Assembly (NCBI GenBank): GCA_016181325.1
Contig: JACOZO010000115.1
Span: 1 to 7,106, forward strand
DNA length: 7,106 nt
Source: Candidatus Woesearchaeota archaeon
GTDB lineage: Archaea; Nanobdellota; Nanobdellia; Woesearchaeales; GW2011-AR4
Direction of reading: 5' to 3'
The notes beneath the pieces were generated by a model. That model had not been told where the DNA came from. It saw nothing but the letters and a program-made list of their open reading frames with translations, and searched no databases. Both the position numbers and the translations under genes were made by a program. Below, in pieces: positions 1 to 5,615 of this stretch; position 1 is the first letter of the stretch; each line of letters begins with the position of its first letter.

Positions 1-153
1 AGTTTTCGAGGATGTTCAAAAATCCCCTGATTTTTGACATTTAGTGGCAGTCAAATTTTGCCGAGTGATTCTTATGTCGCGAAGCGACGGATTGAATTAA
101 AGCAACTTCAGAAAGCTAAATAATAACACTTAGAAAAACCGGTAAATAATAAT
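1..153. other. Gene-free stretch downstream of the dph2 fragment
   Basis: I see no convincing coding frame here. It contains two hairpins: one at 12-40 (listed separately) and a short perfect one at 76-88 (GTCGC, loop GAA, GCGAC), of the very stable GCGAAGC mini-hairpin type. ATTGAATTA (91-99) and TAATTCAAT (150-158) form a loose inverted repeat that reaches the end of the dph2 fragment, but both arms are AT-rich and may match by chance. In an intact genome this stretch should encode the rest of Dph2, so its sequence probably arrived by rearrangement or insertion, or is decayed. No clear transposon end is visible. Confidence 0.5.
12..40. repeat. Hairpin, 12-bp stem with one bulged T
   Basis: ATGTTCAAAAATC (12-24) pairs with GATTTTTGACAT (29-40) across a CCCT loop, leaving one unpaired T in the left arm. 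It lies downstream of the truncated dph2 and could be a transcript-end structure, or a subterminal hairpin of a mobile element that reaches past the window edge. No oligo-T run follows on the minus strand, which argues against a simple terminator. Confidence 0.5.
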
Positions 154-420
154 TCAATGCCAGCTTCCTCTCCAGATGGAATGCCCCCATTGCACCAGCA
201 AATCAACGCCTAATCTCTGCACCTGCACAGGCACGTCGCACGCCCCGAAGCACGAGCCCATCCATATGATGGTCTTGGCATCCGTATTTCCCTCTATCGC
301 CTCCTGTATCTCCTTCGCCCTCGGCTTCAGGCCGTCTGGAAGCTGTATGCATACAAGCTTTGAGCCTTCCTGCTTAATTCGCTCAATGACTTTGCTTAAT
401 TCTAAGTCGTAGGTTTGCAT
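154..420 (-). pseudogene. dph2: Truncated dph2 (diphthamide synthase Dph2, N-terminal fragment)
   Basis: Dph2 is the radical [4Fe-4S] enzyme that moves a 3-amino-3-carboxypropyl group from S-adenosylmethionine to a histidine of elongation factor 2, the first step of diphthamide synthesis. The 88 residues match the start of its first domain: YDLELSKVIERIK, a QLPDGLKPRAKEI motif (about 26-39), SCFGACD (56-62) with the first cluster-ligand cysteine at about 61, and DLLVQWGHS (73-81). Archaeal Dph2 is usually about 320-340 aa. Here the frame ends seven residues after GHS, losing the other two domains and their cluster cysteines. In the next frame the sequence reads IPSGEEAGIELLFTG before a stop at 108-110. 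This resembles the strand that normally follows GHS, so a net one-base frameshift plus loss of the remainder is plausible. A TATA box 30 bp upstream and a 2-bp gap to the upstream stop support the start. The product is very unlikely to be active. Family assignment is strong; the frameshift is inference. Confidence 0.8.
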
Positions 421-422
421 AT

Positions 423-1412
423 TTATGTAGAAGAATCGTGGGTATATAAATTAGCATGACTAGTTAATGACGGTTCAATTCCTGTATATACTTTAATCAT
501 AGTGCGCAAAGCATCCTTGTCCTTAGTACACATTAAGTCAAGTACTCCATCTATTGATGCCTGCTCCTGCTCAAATTCCAGGACATGTCTATGGTCACTG
601 CTTCTTGTACCCTTAATTCGCGCCTTAAATGGTGTCATCTCAAATGAGGTCATATCAATCCATAATTCATACATTGTAACTTCTTTTGAATCGTCTTTTG
701 GAATACAATTTATCGCATATTGCGCAAAGATTTTTTCATCCTCTTCTTTGATACCCATAGTGGAAACAAAAGTATATTGAGAATCATTGCCTTCCCATTG
801 ACTAGCATAAATCATTCCATTCCCAAGCTTTATACTCGTGCCATCCCTCACCATTGGGATACCCTGCAATGCCAAATGTTCTGGGTTTTTTCCCTTATAA
901 GGGGGAGTCATGTCAATCGTTATTGATTCTGCCCCCCACCCATTTCTGAGTATTAATTCAACCCAAAAATGTTGTGTATTTATGCCACGTTTATCGTATC
1001 CTTGACGGATTCTGTGACTGAGGTAATTTGGAATTGCATGTCTGTTTTCAGCCAATATTCTAAACACTTCAAGTGTAGAACTAACACAATCATACATTCC
1101 GATCTCTTCCGGCTTATTAAAATATACTCCATTCTCAGTCATTCTATAGGAGTCTGAATCTACCAACAAGTCAGCATATCCAAAGGTGCCTATTCTGTCT
1201 TCTATAGTCTGTACTAATTGGGGAGGCAGTATTTCGTCGTAAGTTAAACTGGAATGTGAGGGGGTTTGAAGCCGAAGCCACAATTCTTTTACCAGGTTGA
1301 GATCAGCTTTTCGTCTTAAAACTTCATTTGTAAGTGCTGCGCCGGATGATGCCGAGACAATCTCAGCTAGAAATCTTCTCCTATTAAGGAGTTTAGTAGC
1401 TACCATTTTCAC
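423..1412 (-). CDS. Transglutaminase-like protein with twin-arginine-like N-terminus
   Basis: I do not recognise a named family for the whole 329 aa. The middle looks like a transglutaminase/cysteine-peptidase core: YDCVSSTLEVF with Cys109 starting a helix, then QHFWVELIL with His148, then ITIDMTPP with Asp167. This parallels the C...HxWVE...DpTP order of transglutaminase-like enzymes, which cleave or form amide bonds through a Cys/His/Asp triad. Residues 9-28 carry RRRFL (fits RRxFL) and then a weakly hydrophobic AEIVSASSGAAL. This may be a Tat export signal, but the hydrophobic core is poor and no clear cleavage site is seen. Residues 190-329 are unassigned. The GTG start overlaps the stop of the 48-aa gene (GTGA), implying coupled translation; an ATG at 1406 is the alternative. 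The last codons contain the dph2 promoter, so the C-terminal tail may be former intergenic DNA. It looks more AT-rich than pgk or trpS by eye, possibly acquired. The catalytic assignment is by motif only. Confidence 0.65.
   Translation of the reverse strand: MKMVATKLLNRRRFLAEIVSASSGAALTNEVLRRKADLNLVKELWLRLQTPSHSSLTYDEILPPQLVQTIEDRIGTFGYADLLVDSDSYRMTENGVYFNKPEEIGMYDCVSSTLEVFRILAENRHAIPNYLSHRIRQGYDKRGINTQHFWVELILRNGWGAESITIDMTPPYKGKNPEHLALQGIPMVRDGTSIKLGNGMIYASQWEGNDSQYTFVSTMGIKEEDEKIFAQYAINCIPKDDSKEVTMYELWIDMTSFEMTPFKARIKGTRSSDHRHVLEFEQEQASIDGVLDLMCTKDKDALRTMIKVYTGIEPSLTSHANLYTHDSST
443..456 (-). promoter_or_regulatory. TATA box/BRE of the dph2 fragment
   Basis: On the minus strand TTTATATA occupies 450-443, preceded by a TGCTAA BRE-like stretch. 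Its first base is 30 bp from the dph2 ATG at 420, the spacing for a leaderless archaeal transcript. The box lies inside the last codons of the upstream 329-aa gene (its Asn-Leu-Tyr-Thr codons). Confidence 0.55.
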
Positions 1413-1555
1413 AAAAACAATTCATCCATCTCGAATTCAGAAAGATCCCTTTTATTAATAAGTTTGGCAAAATCCTTGGTGTTCATTTCCTTCCTTGCCT
1501 TTTTCATGTTGTCTATCTCTTCACTTTCGTCATAAAGCATATCTTCGACTTCCAT
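1409..1555 (-). CDS. Small acidic 48-aa protein upstream of the transglutaminase-like gene
   Basis: A short frame beginning MEVEDMLYDESEEIDN and ending FEMDELFL; no family recognised. It is highly charged, with acidic ends and a basic centre (KKARKEMNTKDFAKLINKR), and is predicted helical. It has no Cys, signal peptide or membrane segment. A good archaeal Shine-Dalgarno, GGTGAT, sits 4 nt before the ATG, and the stop overlaps the GTG start of the next gene by the GTGA arrangement. Both favour a real, co-translated gene. Possible roles such as partner, chaperone, inhibitor or antitoxin-like factor for the downstream enzyme are speculation. Confidence 0.6.
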   Translation of the reverse strand: MEVEDMLYDESEEIDNMKKARKEMNTKDFAKLINKRDLSEFEMDELFL

Positions 1556-1587
1556 AGTAATCACCCATATCTGCCATTAATAGTAAT

Positions 1588-1695
1588 CTACGTGTTGTAC
1601 AGCTGCTGGCTGTTGCCAGAAGTGTAATGTATCTGCTCTTTCAGCTTATTATATTCCTCTGTCTTGTTTTCCGGAATAACGCACGCTAAGCACAT
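1588..1695 (-). CDS. 35-aa CxxC mini-protein, first gene of the cassette
   Basis: A 35-residue frame starting MCLACVIPENKTEEYNK and ending in a polar tail (TSGNSQQLYNT). Two cysteines form CLAC at residues 2-5. There is no hydrophobic segment, and no family is recognised. A very strong Shine-Dalgarno, GAGGGGTGG (1709-1701), lies 5 nt before the ATG, and a TTTATATA box at 1766-1759 would give a leader of about 40 nt. The 48-aa gene follows 32 nt downstream on the same strand. The strong ribosome site at an otherwise unremarkable ATG is the main support. It could be a metal-binding mini-protein, a peptide substrate of the cysteine-type enzyme encoded two genes on, or a regulatory leader peptide; the sequence does not decide. 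Confidence 0.5.
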   Translation of the reverse strand: MCLACVIPENKTEEYNKLKEQIHYTSGNSQQLYNT

Positions 1696-1758
1696 ATCTT
1701 CCACCCCTCAGTTATTATGTGAATATCAATGAATTGTTACTATGTAGTAAAGAACTCA

Positions 1759-1799
1759 TATATAAATATTTTCTTTTATATAGTAGAAAATATATTTTC
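1759..1799 (-). promoter_or_regulatory. AT-rich promoter region of the peptide cassette with a 14-bp palindrome
   Basis: On the minus strand TTTATATA (1766-1759) is the best TATA box for the cassette, predicting a start near 1736. Just upstream is a perfect 14-bp palindrome, GAAAATATATTTTC (1786-1799), and related TAGAAAAT copies occur at 1784-1791 and 1804-1811. A palindrome directly upstream of TATA/BRE is a typical place for an archaeal activator or repressor to bind, although AT-rich palindromes also arise by chance. Confidence 0.45.
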
Positions 1800-1804
1800 A
1801 ATAT

Positions 1805-1831
1805 AGAAAATAATTACCTTTCTGAGTAATT
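1805..1831 (-). terminator. Possible terminator of the rnp4 operon
   Basis: Reading the minus strand past the rnp4 stop, AATTAC (1831-1826) pairs with GTAATT (1817-1812) across an 8-nt loop and is followed by ATTTTC. The stem is short and AT-rich. Archaeal termination relies mainly on T-rich tracts, so this is only a candidate. Confidence 0.3.
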
Positions 1832-1839
1832 CCCTTATG

Positions 1840-2160
1840 CTACCTCTTTTTTTGCCTGTTCGGAAATCTCATAAATCCCTTGCAGCTGAGGCAGTAATAG
1901 ATGGTTCTGCCTTTATGCGACCTTATCCTAAGATTGCTGCCCGGCACAAGGTACTTGTGGCATTCCTTGCAGAACTTCCTTTTCAGCTGCATTGGAATCC
2001 TTACCTTGTACTTCATTGCAATCTTCCTTGCAAGATGCACATACCTGTCAGAAAGCTTCGGGTCATTCCTGAACATGGCTTTTGCCTGGCTGAACAGGAT
2101 GATGATCCTCTCCCTGGCAATCCTCTGGAATTCCTCCGGCTTCCTGGTGTTTCTTGGCAT
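1840..2160 (-). CDS. rnp4: Ribonuclease P protein component 4 (Rnp4/Rpp21)
   Basis: This is the archaeal homologue of human Rpp21 (yeast Rpr2), a protein subunit of RNase P. It pairs with Rpp29 on the specificity domain of the catalytic RNA and helps remove 5' leaders from pre-tRNAs. The 106-aa length is normal. The N-terminal helices (about 10-50, ARERIIILFSQAKAMF then LSDRYVHLARKIAMKYKVRIP) match the family. The C-terminal zinc ribbon has Cys64-x2-Cys67 and Cys90-x2-Cys93, with RIRSHKGRTIYY between, and the tail is basic (NRQKKR). The start ATG lies 23 nt after the stop of the 67-aa membrane protein gene, with no clear Shine-Dalgarno, suggesting read-through from the upstream genes. Identification is secure from the fold-defining motifs. 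Confidence 0.93.
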   Translation of the reverse strand: MPRNTRKPEEFQRIARERIIILFSQAKAMFRNDPKLSDRYVHLARKIAMKYKVRIPMQLKRKFCKECHKYLVPGSNLRIRSHKGRTIYYCLSCKGFMRFPNRQKKR

Positions 2161-2183
2161 TAAGGGAAAAAAGAAATGATGGT

Positions 2184-2387
2184 TTATCTTTTTTTCTTGT
2201 ATTTCCTGATTGCTGCTGCAATGCCTAATGCAATTGCTGCTACGACAACTGCGCCAACTCCTGCCGCAATGGCGACCGCCTTTCCAGGATGTGTCCTTAC
2301 AAAACTGCCTGCCTTTCTCTCGGCAGCCTGAAGCTTCCTTCTTGCAGCGGCAAAATGGCCCTTAATCTTTTTCTTTACATTAGACAT
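2184..2387 (-). CDS. Small basic single-span membrane protein (67 aa)
   Basis: The first 35 residues are strongly basic and helical (VKKKIKG, AAARRKLQAAERKAG, FVRTHP). One hydrophobic segment follows (about 36-60, Ala/Val/Ile/Gly-rich), then a basic tail RKYKKKR. Two flanking positive clusters around one span suggest a membrane-anchored protein with a nucleic-acid or ribosome-binding tail. The layout (amphipathic basic helix, a HPG turn before a glycine-rich span, short basic end) recalls the bacterial DUF883/ElaB/YqjD ribosome-anchoring proteins. That is a resemblance in layout, not shown homology. A strong Shine-Dalgarno GAGGTGG lies 5 nt before the ATG. It sits 24 nt after the 146-aa gene and 23 nt before rnp4, probably in one operon. 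The link with RNA processing is contextual only. Confidence 0.75.
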   Translation of the reverse strand: MSNVKKKIKGHFAAARRKLQAAERKAGSFVRTHPGKAVAIAAGVGAVVVAAIALGIAAAIRKYKKKR

Positions 2388-2411
2388 GGTTCCACCTCGT
2401 TTTTAAGGAAT

Positions 2412-2852
2412 TTAATGGGGCGGGTCATTTATATGGTTTGTGGAAAAACTGGTTTCATTCCTATACATCTGCTCCAGCATATGTGCCTGTCCATCAGTCA
2501 ATTCAGGCAATGCATACCTGAGGGCTATTGCATCTTCTGGTGATAATTCTGATTCAATCTGCCGCGTAAACTCTCTAGTATCATTAGCCAGTCCAGCCAG
2601 TGACTCAAGCACGGAAGAAACATCATCTGCCAAAGGATCCCCAGTTTTTTCTTCGGGTCTAAAATACTCCACCAATGCAATAAAAGGGTCGTCATACCTA
2701 GATGTCATGCCCCGGTGTCTTCCATCATAATGGACAGTGAATCTTTGCCCCATTTGTGCCAAAAGATAAATTGAAACAGTAAAGCCTCCAAAGGATACAA
2801 TGTCAGATACTACGCCATTGCCTCCGGGTTTAGTGCAATGTACTTCACTCAT
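2412..2852 (-). CDS. Hypothetical protein, 146 aa
   Basis: I do not recognise this protein. Residues 15-66 look strand-rich (DIVSFGGFTVSIYLLAQ, RFTVHYDGRHRG, FIALVEYF) and could form a small beta domain. Residues 70-135 are acidic and helical (DDVSSVLESLAGLAND, REFTRQIESELSPEDAIAL). There is one Cys (6) and no signal peptide; the hydrophobic stretch at 23-33 is too short to be a confident membrane span. Only a weak ribosome site (GGAATGAG) precedes the ATG, and no convincing TATA box was fixed upstream. It is the first gene of the apparent three-gene operon ending in rnp4. Confidence 0.65.
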   Translation of the reverse strand: MSEVHCTKPGGNGVVSDIVSFGGFTVSIYLLAQMGQRFTVHYDGRHRGMTSRYDDPFIALVEYFRPEEKTGDPLADDVSSVLESLAGLANDTREFTRQIESELSPEDAIALRYALPELTDGQAHMLEQMYRNETSFSTNHINDPPH

Positions 2853-3082
2853 TTTCTCATTCCGTTGTATTTTTGTTTATTGTTCATTTTAATTTAGAAT
2901 AGAATAAACCCGAACAATGCTGTTGGCCGAAGAATCTTAAAGCGGCCTTCAGCCAATAATAATGATAGCTATAATAGAACTGATAATTCCAATCTTGATA
3001 TTAGCTATCCTGCTCATAACAAAAACAAATTATGCACGATATTTAAACCTTTTGTTTGTTTTAAAAGCCAATAACAAAATCA
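2853..3082. other. Divergent intergenic spacer with imperfect inverted repeat
   Basis: This spacer separates the minus-strand rnp4 operon from the plus-strand coiled-coil gene. TTGGCCGAAG (2923-2932) and CTTCAGCCAA (2947-2956) pair at nine of ten positions around a 14-nt loop. It is more GC-rich than its AT-rich surroundings and could be a shared operator or a remnant of a mobile element. The 3' part (2990-3082) is AT-rich promoter-like DNA with several TATA-like runs. A 51-codon hydrophobic frame crosses it but lacks support. Confidence 0.4.
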
Positions 3083-3090
3083 TTATAAAA
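3083..3090 (+). promoter_or_regulatory. TATA box of the coiled-coil gene
   Basis: TTATAAAA at 3083-3090, preceded by a BRE-like AAAATCA, starts 31 bp before the ATG at 3114 but only 22 bp before the ATG at 3105. This matches the spacing seen at pgk, trpS and dph2 and favours a leaderless start at 3114. A competing TTTTAAAA at about 3058 would give a short leader without a ribosome site. Confidence 0.5.
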
Positions 3091-3113
3091 TCCCTTTATT
3101 CACCATGCTCAAA

Positions 3114-4376
3114 ATGATAAGCTTTCTGAAGCGAATATTCCAGAAGGAGGAGCCGGTTAAGGCAGAGAAATTCATCGGCTTCAGCGACCTTGAGAGATGG
3201 CTGAACACGAATGCCGGCTTTATTGTCAGCCAGGCTGGCAGTGACGCAAGGAAGATCATGGTCGATTTCAATGTCAAGCTCAACAGGCTGCACTGGTCTG
3301 TGGAGGCATTGAAAAATTCCGAGCTGCAGAATCCCGACATCTCCATCAAGGCCAAGCAGTACATGGCAGGCAACCGGGAATTTTATGCCAACGCAGTGAT
3401 CAAATGGTCGGAATCCCTGAAGTATGGAGGCAATTACGGTTTTGAAGAGCTGAGGCATTTCATTGTCTCTTTCAGGGAATCAATCAACGAGCTTAACAAG
3501 GCAACCCTAAAGAGTTACACCATACTCCAGGAATTCTTTGCCAACGAGTCATCAAAAGTCGCTTCCATAATAAAGGACATGGAAAACTCGGTGAATGACC
3601 TAGATTCAAGGCTCAACAGCCCCAAGATTCTTGACATAGAGAAGATAAGGAATGGCATTGCCGGGATAAAGGAGAAGCTCACGCTCAGGGAAGGCATGGA
3701 AAAAGAGCTGGGCGCCATAAGCCGTGAGATTGAGGATGCCAGGAAGAAACGGGAAGAGATGGTCAGGGAAGTTGATGCCCTCAAGCAGAGCGAAAATTTT
3801 GTCAGGTACAAGGGCCTGAAGCAGGAAAGGGAAGCGCTGCTGAAATCAATAACTTCATGCGAGGACATCATGGGCCAGTCTTTTTCTGTGCTCGAAAGGG
3901 CTTTGAGGAAGTACTCCCATATCGCTTTTGAGCATGAGCAGCTGATAATAAGCTACCTTTCTGCGCCGCTGGACACGCTGGTAGGCGACAAGGCGCTTGT
4001 GATAATGCGGATACTTGACAAGACAAGGGAAAACCTGGAAAAAGGCGTGCTCAGGCTTGATGATGACAAGAAGCAGAAATCCCTTGAAGAGATAAAGAAG
4101 CTCAACAATGAGTTTTTCACCCAGATGATTGGGGAATATTCGGCTGCCGCAAAGCGGATAAAGGAGATAGACAAGGATATCAGGGAGCTTAATCTGAGCG
4201 CGGTCATGGGCGAGCACAACTCAAGGCTGAACAACATCGATTTTTCCATAAGGAACCTTGAGAAAAGCCATGCCAAGGTTAAGGAAGCCATTGACAAGCT
4301 TGCAATCGATTCATCGGTGGCAGAGCTTGAGAGTGCAATAAAGAATTCATTTGAGGAAGTGAAGATCAGGATTTGA
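3114..4376 (+). CDS. Large helical coiled-coil protein of unknown function
   Basis: The product is 420 aa from the ATG at 3114 (423 aa from 3105). The N-terminus MISFLKRIFQKEEP is a short amphipathic basic helix that could touch the membrane. The rest is almost wholly helical. There is a mixed helical region (about 25-145), a Glu/Lys-rich coiled coil with heptad character (about 147-252, containing EKELGAISREIEDARKKREEM), a more hydrophobic middle (about 255-310), and a second coiled coil (about 345-400). It has no membrane span, no enzymatic motif and no Walker box, so it is not an SMC/Rad50 ATPase. It looks like a structural or scaffold protein. Codon use resembles that of pgk and trpS by eye, suggesting a resident gene. 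Its last 30 bp overlap the convergent 3' end of pgk. Start choice rests on TATA spacing, since no Shine-Dalgarno is present. Confidence 0.75.
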   Translation: MISFLKRIFQKEEPVKAEKFIGFSDLERWLNTNAGFIVSQAGSDARKIMVDFNVKLNRLHWSVEALKNSELQNPDISIKAKQYMAGNREFYANAVIKWSESLKYGGNYGFEELRHFIVSFRESINELNKATLKSYTILQEFFANESSKVASIIKDMENSVNDLDSRLNSPKILDIEKIRNGIAGIKEKLTLREGMEKELGAISREIEDARKKREEMVREVDALKQSENFVRYKGLKQEREALLKSITSCEDIMGQSFSVLERALRKYSHIAFEHEQLIISYLSAPLDTLVGDKALVIMRILDKTRENLEKGVLRLDDDKKQKSLEEIKKLNNEFFTQMIGEYSAAAKRIKEIDKDIRELNLSAVMGEHNSRLNNIDFSIRNLEKSHAKVKEAIDKLAIDSSVAELESAIKNSFEEVKIRI

Positions 4377-5594
4377 TTTTGTTGTCTTGTTAGCTATTGG
4401 TTTTTTATGGTATTTATTATAGCTCTGCTCCAGCGCTTCTATCCCGGGCAGTTTCTTGCCTTCGAAGAACTCAAGCGAAGCCCCTCCCCCGGTGCTTACA
4501 TGCGTAAGTTTGCCTGCAACGCCGAATTTGTCAGCTGCCGCGGCAGTGTCGCCCCCTCCGGCAATAGTAACAGCCTTTAATGTCGCCAGGAACTTTGCTA
4601 TTTCCATTGTACCATTGGCAAACTTGTCGAACTCAAACACCCCGAGAGGCCCTGACCATACAACTGTCTTGGCATTTTTTAGGTGCCCCTTGAATTCTGC
4701 AATTGTCTCCGGCCCTATGTCAAGCCCCATCATGTCTTTTGGGATTTCGCTTGCCTTTACTGTTGAAGACGCTGCATTTGCGTCGAATCTGTCAGCTACC
4801 ACCACATCGGTCGGAAGGTGCAGCCTGTCATTATCCATCATTTTTCTTGCGTAATGCACAAGTTCATCTTCGCATTTTGATTTTCCTATCTCATAATTCA
4901 GCGCCTTGAAGAATGTGAACATCATTGCCCCGCCTATGAGAATCTTATCCGCCCTTTTCAATAGATTCTCTATGACCCGTATCTTGTCGGAAACCTTTGC
5001 CCCCCCGAGAATTGCGGCAAACGGCCTTTCCGGGCTTTCCATTGCCCTGCCCATTATCTTCAGCTCCTTTTCAACAAGAAGTCCGGCCGCTGATTTGAGG
5101 TATTTTGTCACACCGTAAGTCGATGCATGCGCCCTGTGGCAGCTTCCGAATGCGTCATTGACATACAAGTCTGCAAGCTCTGACAATTGTTTTGAAAATT
5201 TATCATCATTTGCTTCTTCTTCAGCATGAAACCTCAGGTTTTCAAGCACCACAATGTCGCCTTCCCTCATGGCATCTGTTTCTTTTTTCACATCTTCGCC
5301 AATGCAGTCATCCAGTTTCTTCACTTTTTTGTTCATTAGCCTGCCCAGTCTTTCCGCAATCCTGCCCATCCTTAAAGAATCTACAACTTTGCCGTCAGGC
5401 CTGCCCAGATGCGAGCATAGTATTATTTTTGCCTTATTTTTTACAAGATATTGTATTGTCGGAAGGCTTTCTCTCAGCCTCTTGTCATCTGTGATATCGC
5501 CTGTCTTCTTGTCAAGGGGCACATTGAAATCAACCCTTACAAGGACTCTTTTGCCCCTAACATCCAAATCTTTTAATGTGAAGAACTTGTCCAT
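4347..5594 (-). CDS. pgk: Phosphoglycerate kinase, bacterial-type
   Basis: Reversibly transfers phosphate between 1,3-bisphosphoglycerate and ADP to give 3-phosphoglycerate and ATP in cytosolic glycolysis/gluconeogenesis. From the ATG at 5594 the protein is 415 aa. Motifs in order: RVDFNVPL (20-27) and SHLGRP (61-66) for substrate, VLENLRFH (116-123), VNDAFGSCHRAHAS (145-158), ILGGAKVSDKI (195-205), VVWSGPLGVFEF (311-322), the nucleotide loop GGGDTAAA (346-353) and STGGGASLEF (367-376). These are the motifs of bacterial/eukaryal PGK, not the classical euryarchaeal form, suggesting an old gene transfer. Ser replaces the usual Asn in WNGP. After LPGIEAL, where many PGKs end, there is a basic tail of about 27 residues. 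A longer frame begins at a TTG (5606), but TATA spacing selects 5594. The 3' end overlaps the coiled-coil gene. trpS lies upstream in the same direction, but pgk has its own promoter. Confidence 0.97.
   Translation of the reverse strand: MDKFFTLKDLDVRGKRVLVRVDFNVPLDKKTGDITDDKRLRESLPTIQYLVKNKAKIILCSHLGRPDGKVVDSLRMGRIAERLGRLMNKKVKKLDDCIGEDVKKETDAMREGDIVVLENLRFHAEEEANDDKFSKQLSELADLYVNDAFGSCHRAHASTYGVTKYLKSAAGLLVEKELKIMGRAMESPERPFAAILGGAKVSDKIRVIENLLKRADKILIGGAMMFTFFKALNYEIGKSKCEDELVHYARKMMDNDRLHLPTDVVVADRFDANAASSTVKASEIPKDMMGLDIGPETIAEFKGHLKNAKTVVWSGPLGVFEFDKFANGTMEIAKFLATLKAVTIAGGGDTAAAADKFGVAGKLTHVSTGGGASLEFFEGKKLPGIEALEQSYNKYHKKPIANKTTKSNPDLHFLK
4376..4406 (+). terminator. T-rich putative terminator of the coiled-coil gene
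   Basis: Directly after the stop the plus strand reads TTTTGTTGTCTTG and then a run of six T at 4401-4406. T-rich tracts without a strong hairpin are the usual archaeal terminator. It overlaps, antisense, the codons for the Lys-rich tail of pgk, so those lysine codons alone could explain the T runs. Confidence 0.3.
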
Positions 5595-5615
5595 GGACCG
5601 AGTCAATGAAGGAGG

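Noticed and set aside
12..45. CTGA within a hairpin, considered as a D box of a C/D-box guide RNA
   Set aside because: No convincing RTGATGA C box at the right distance, and the CTGA lies in the stem and loop of the hairpin.
1409..1695. The two small frames as a toxin-antitoxin pair
   Set aside because: Neither peptide resembles a known toxin or antitoxin, and the downstream partner looks like a transglutaminase-like enzyme rather than a nuclease.
2962..3117. 51-codon plus-strand frame with a hydrophobic start (MIAIIELIIPILILAIL), overlapping the start of the coiled-coil gene
   Set aside because: It has no ribosome site or well-placed TATA box, is very rich in ATA/TTA codons as expected of AT-rich DNA, and runs through the coiled-coil promoter. 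It reads like chance.
3096..4297. Minus-strand frames of 96-120 aa opposite the coiled-coil gene
   Set aside because: Leu/Ser/Phe-rich products mirror the Lys/Glu codons of the sense gene; no independent signals.
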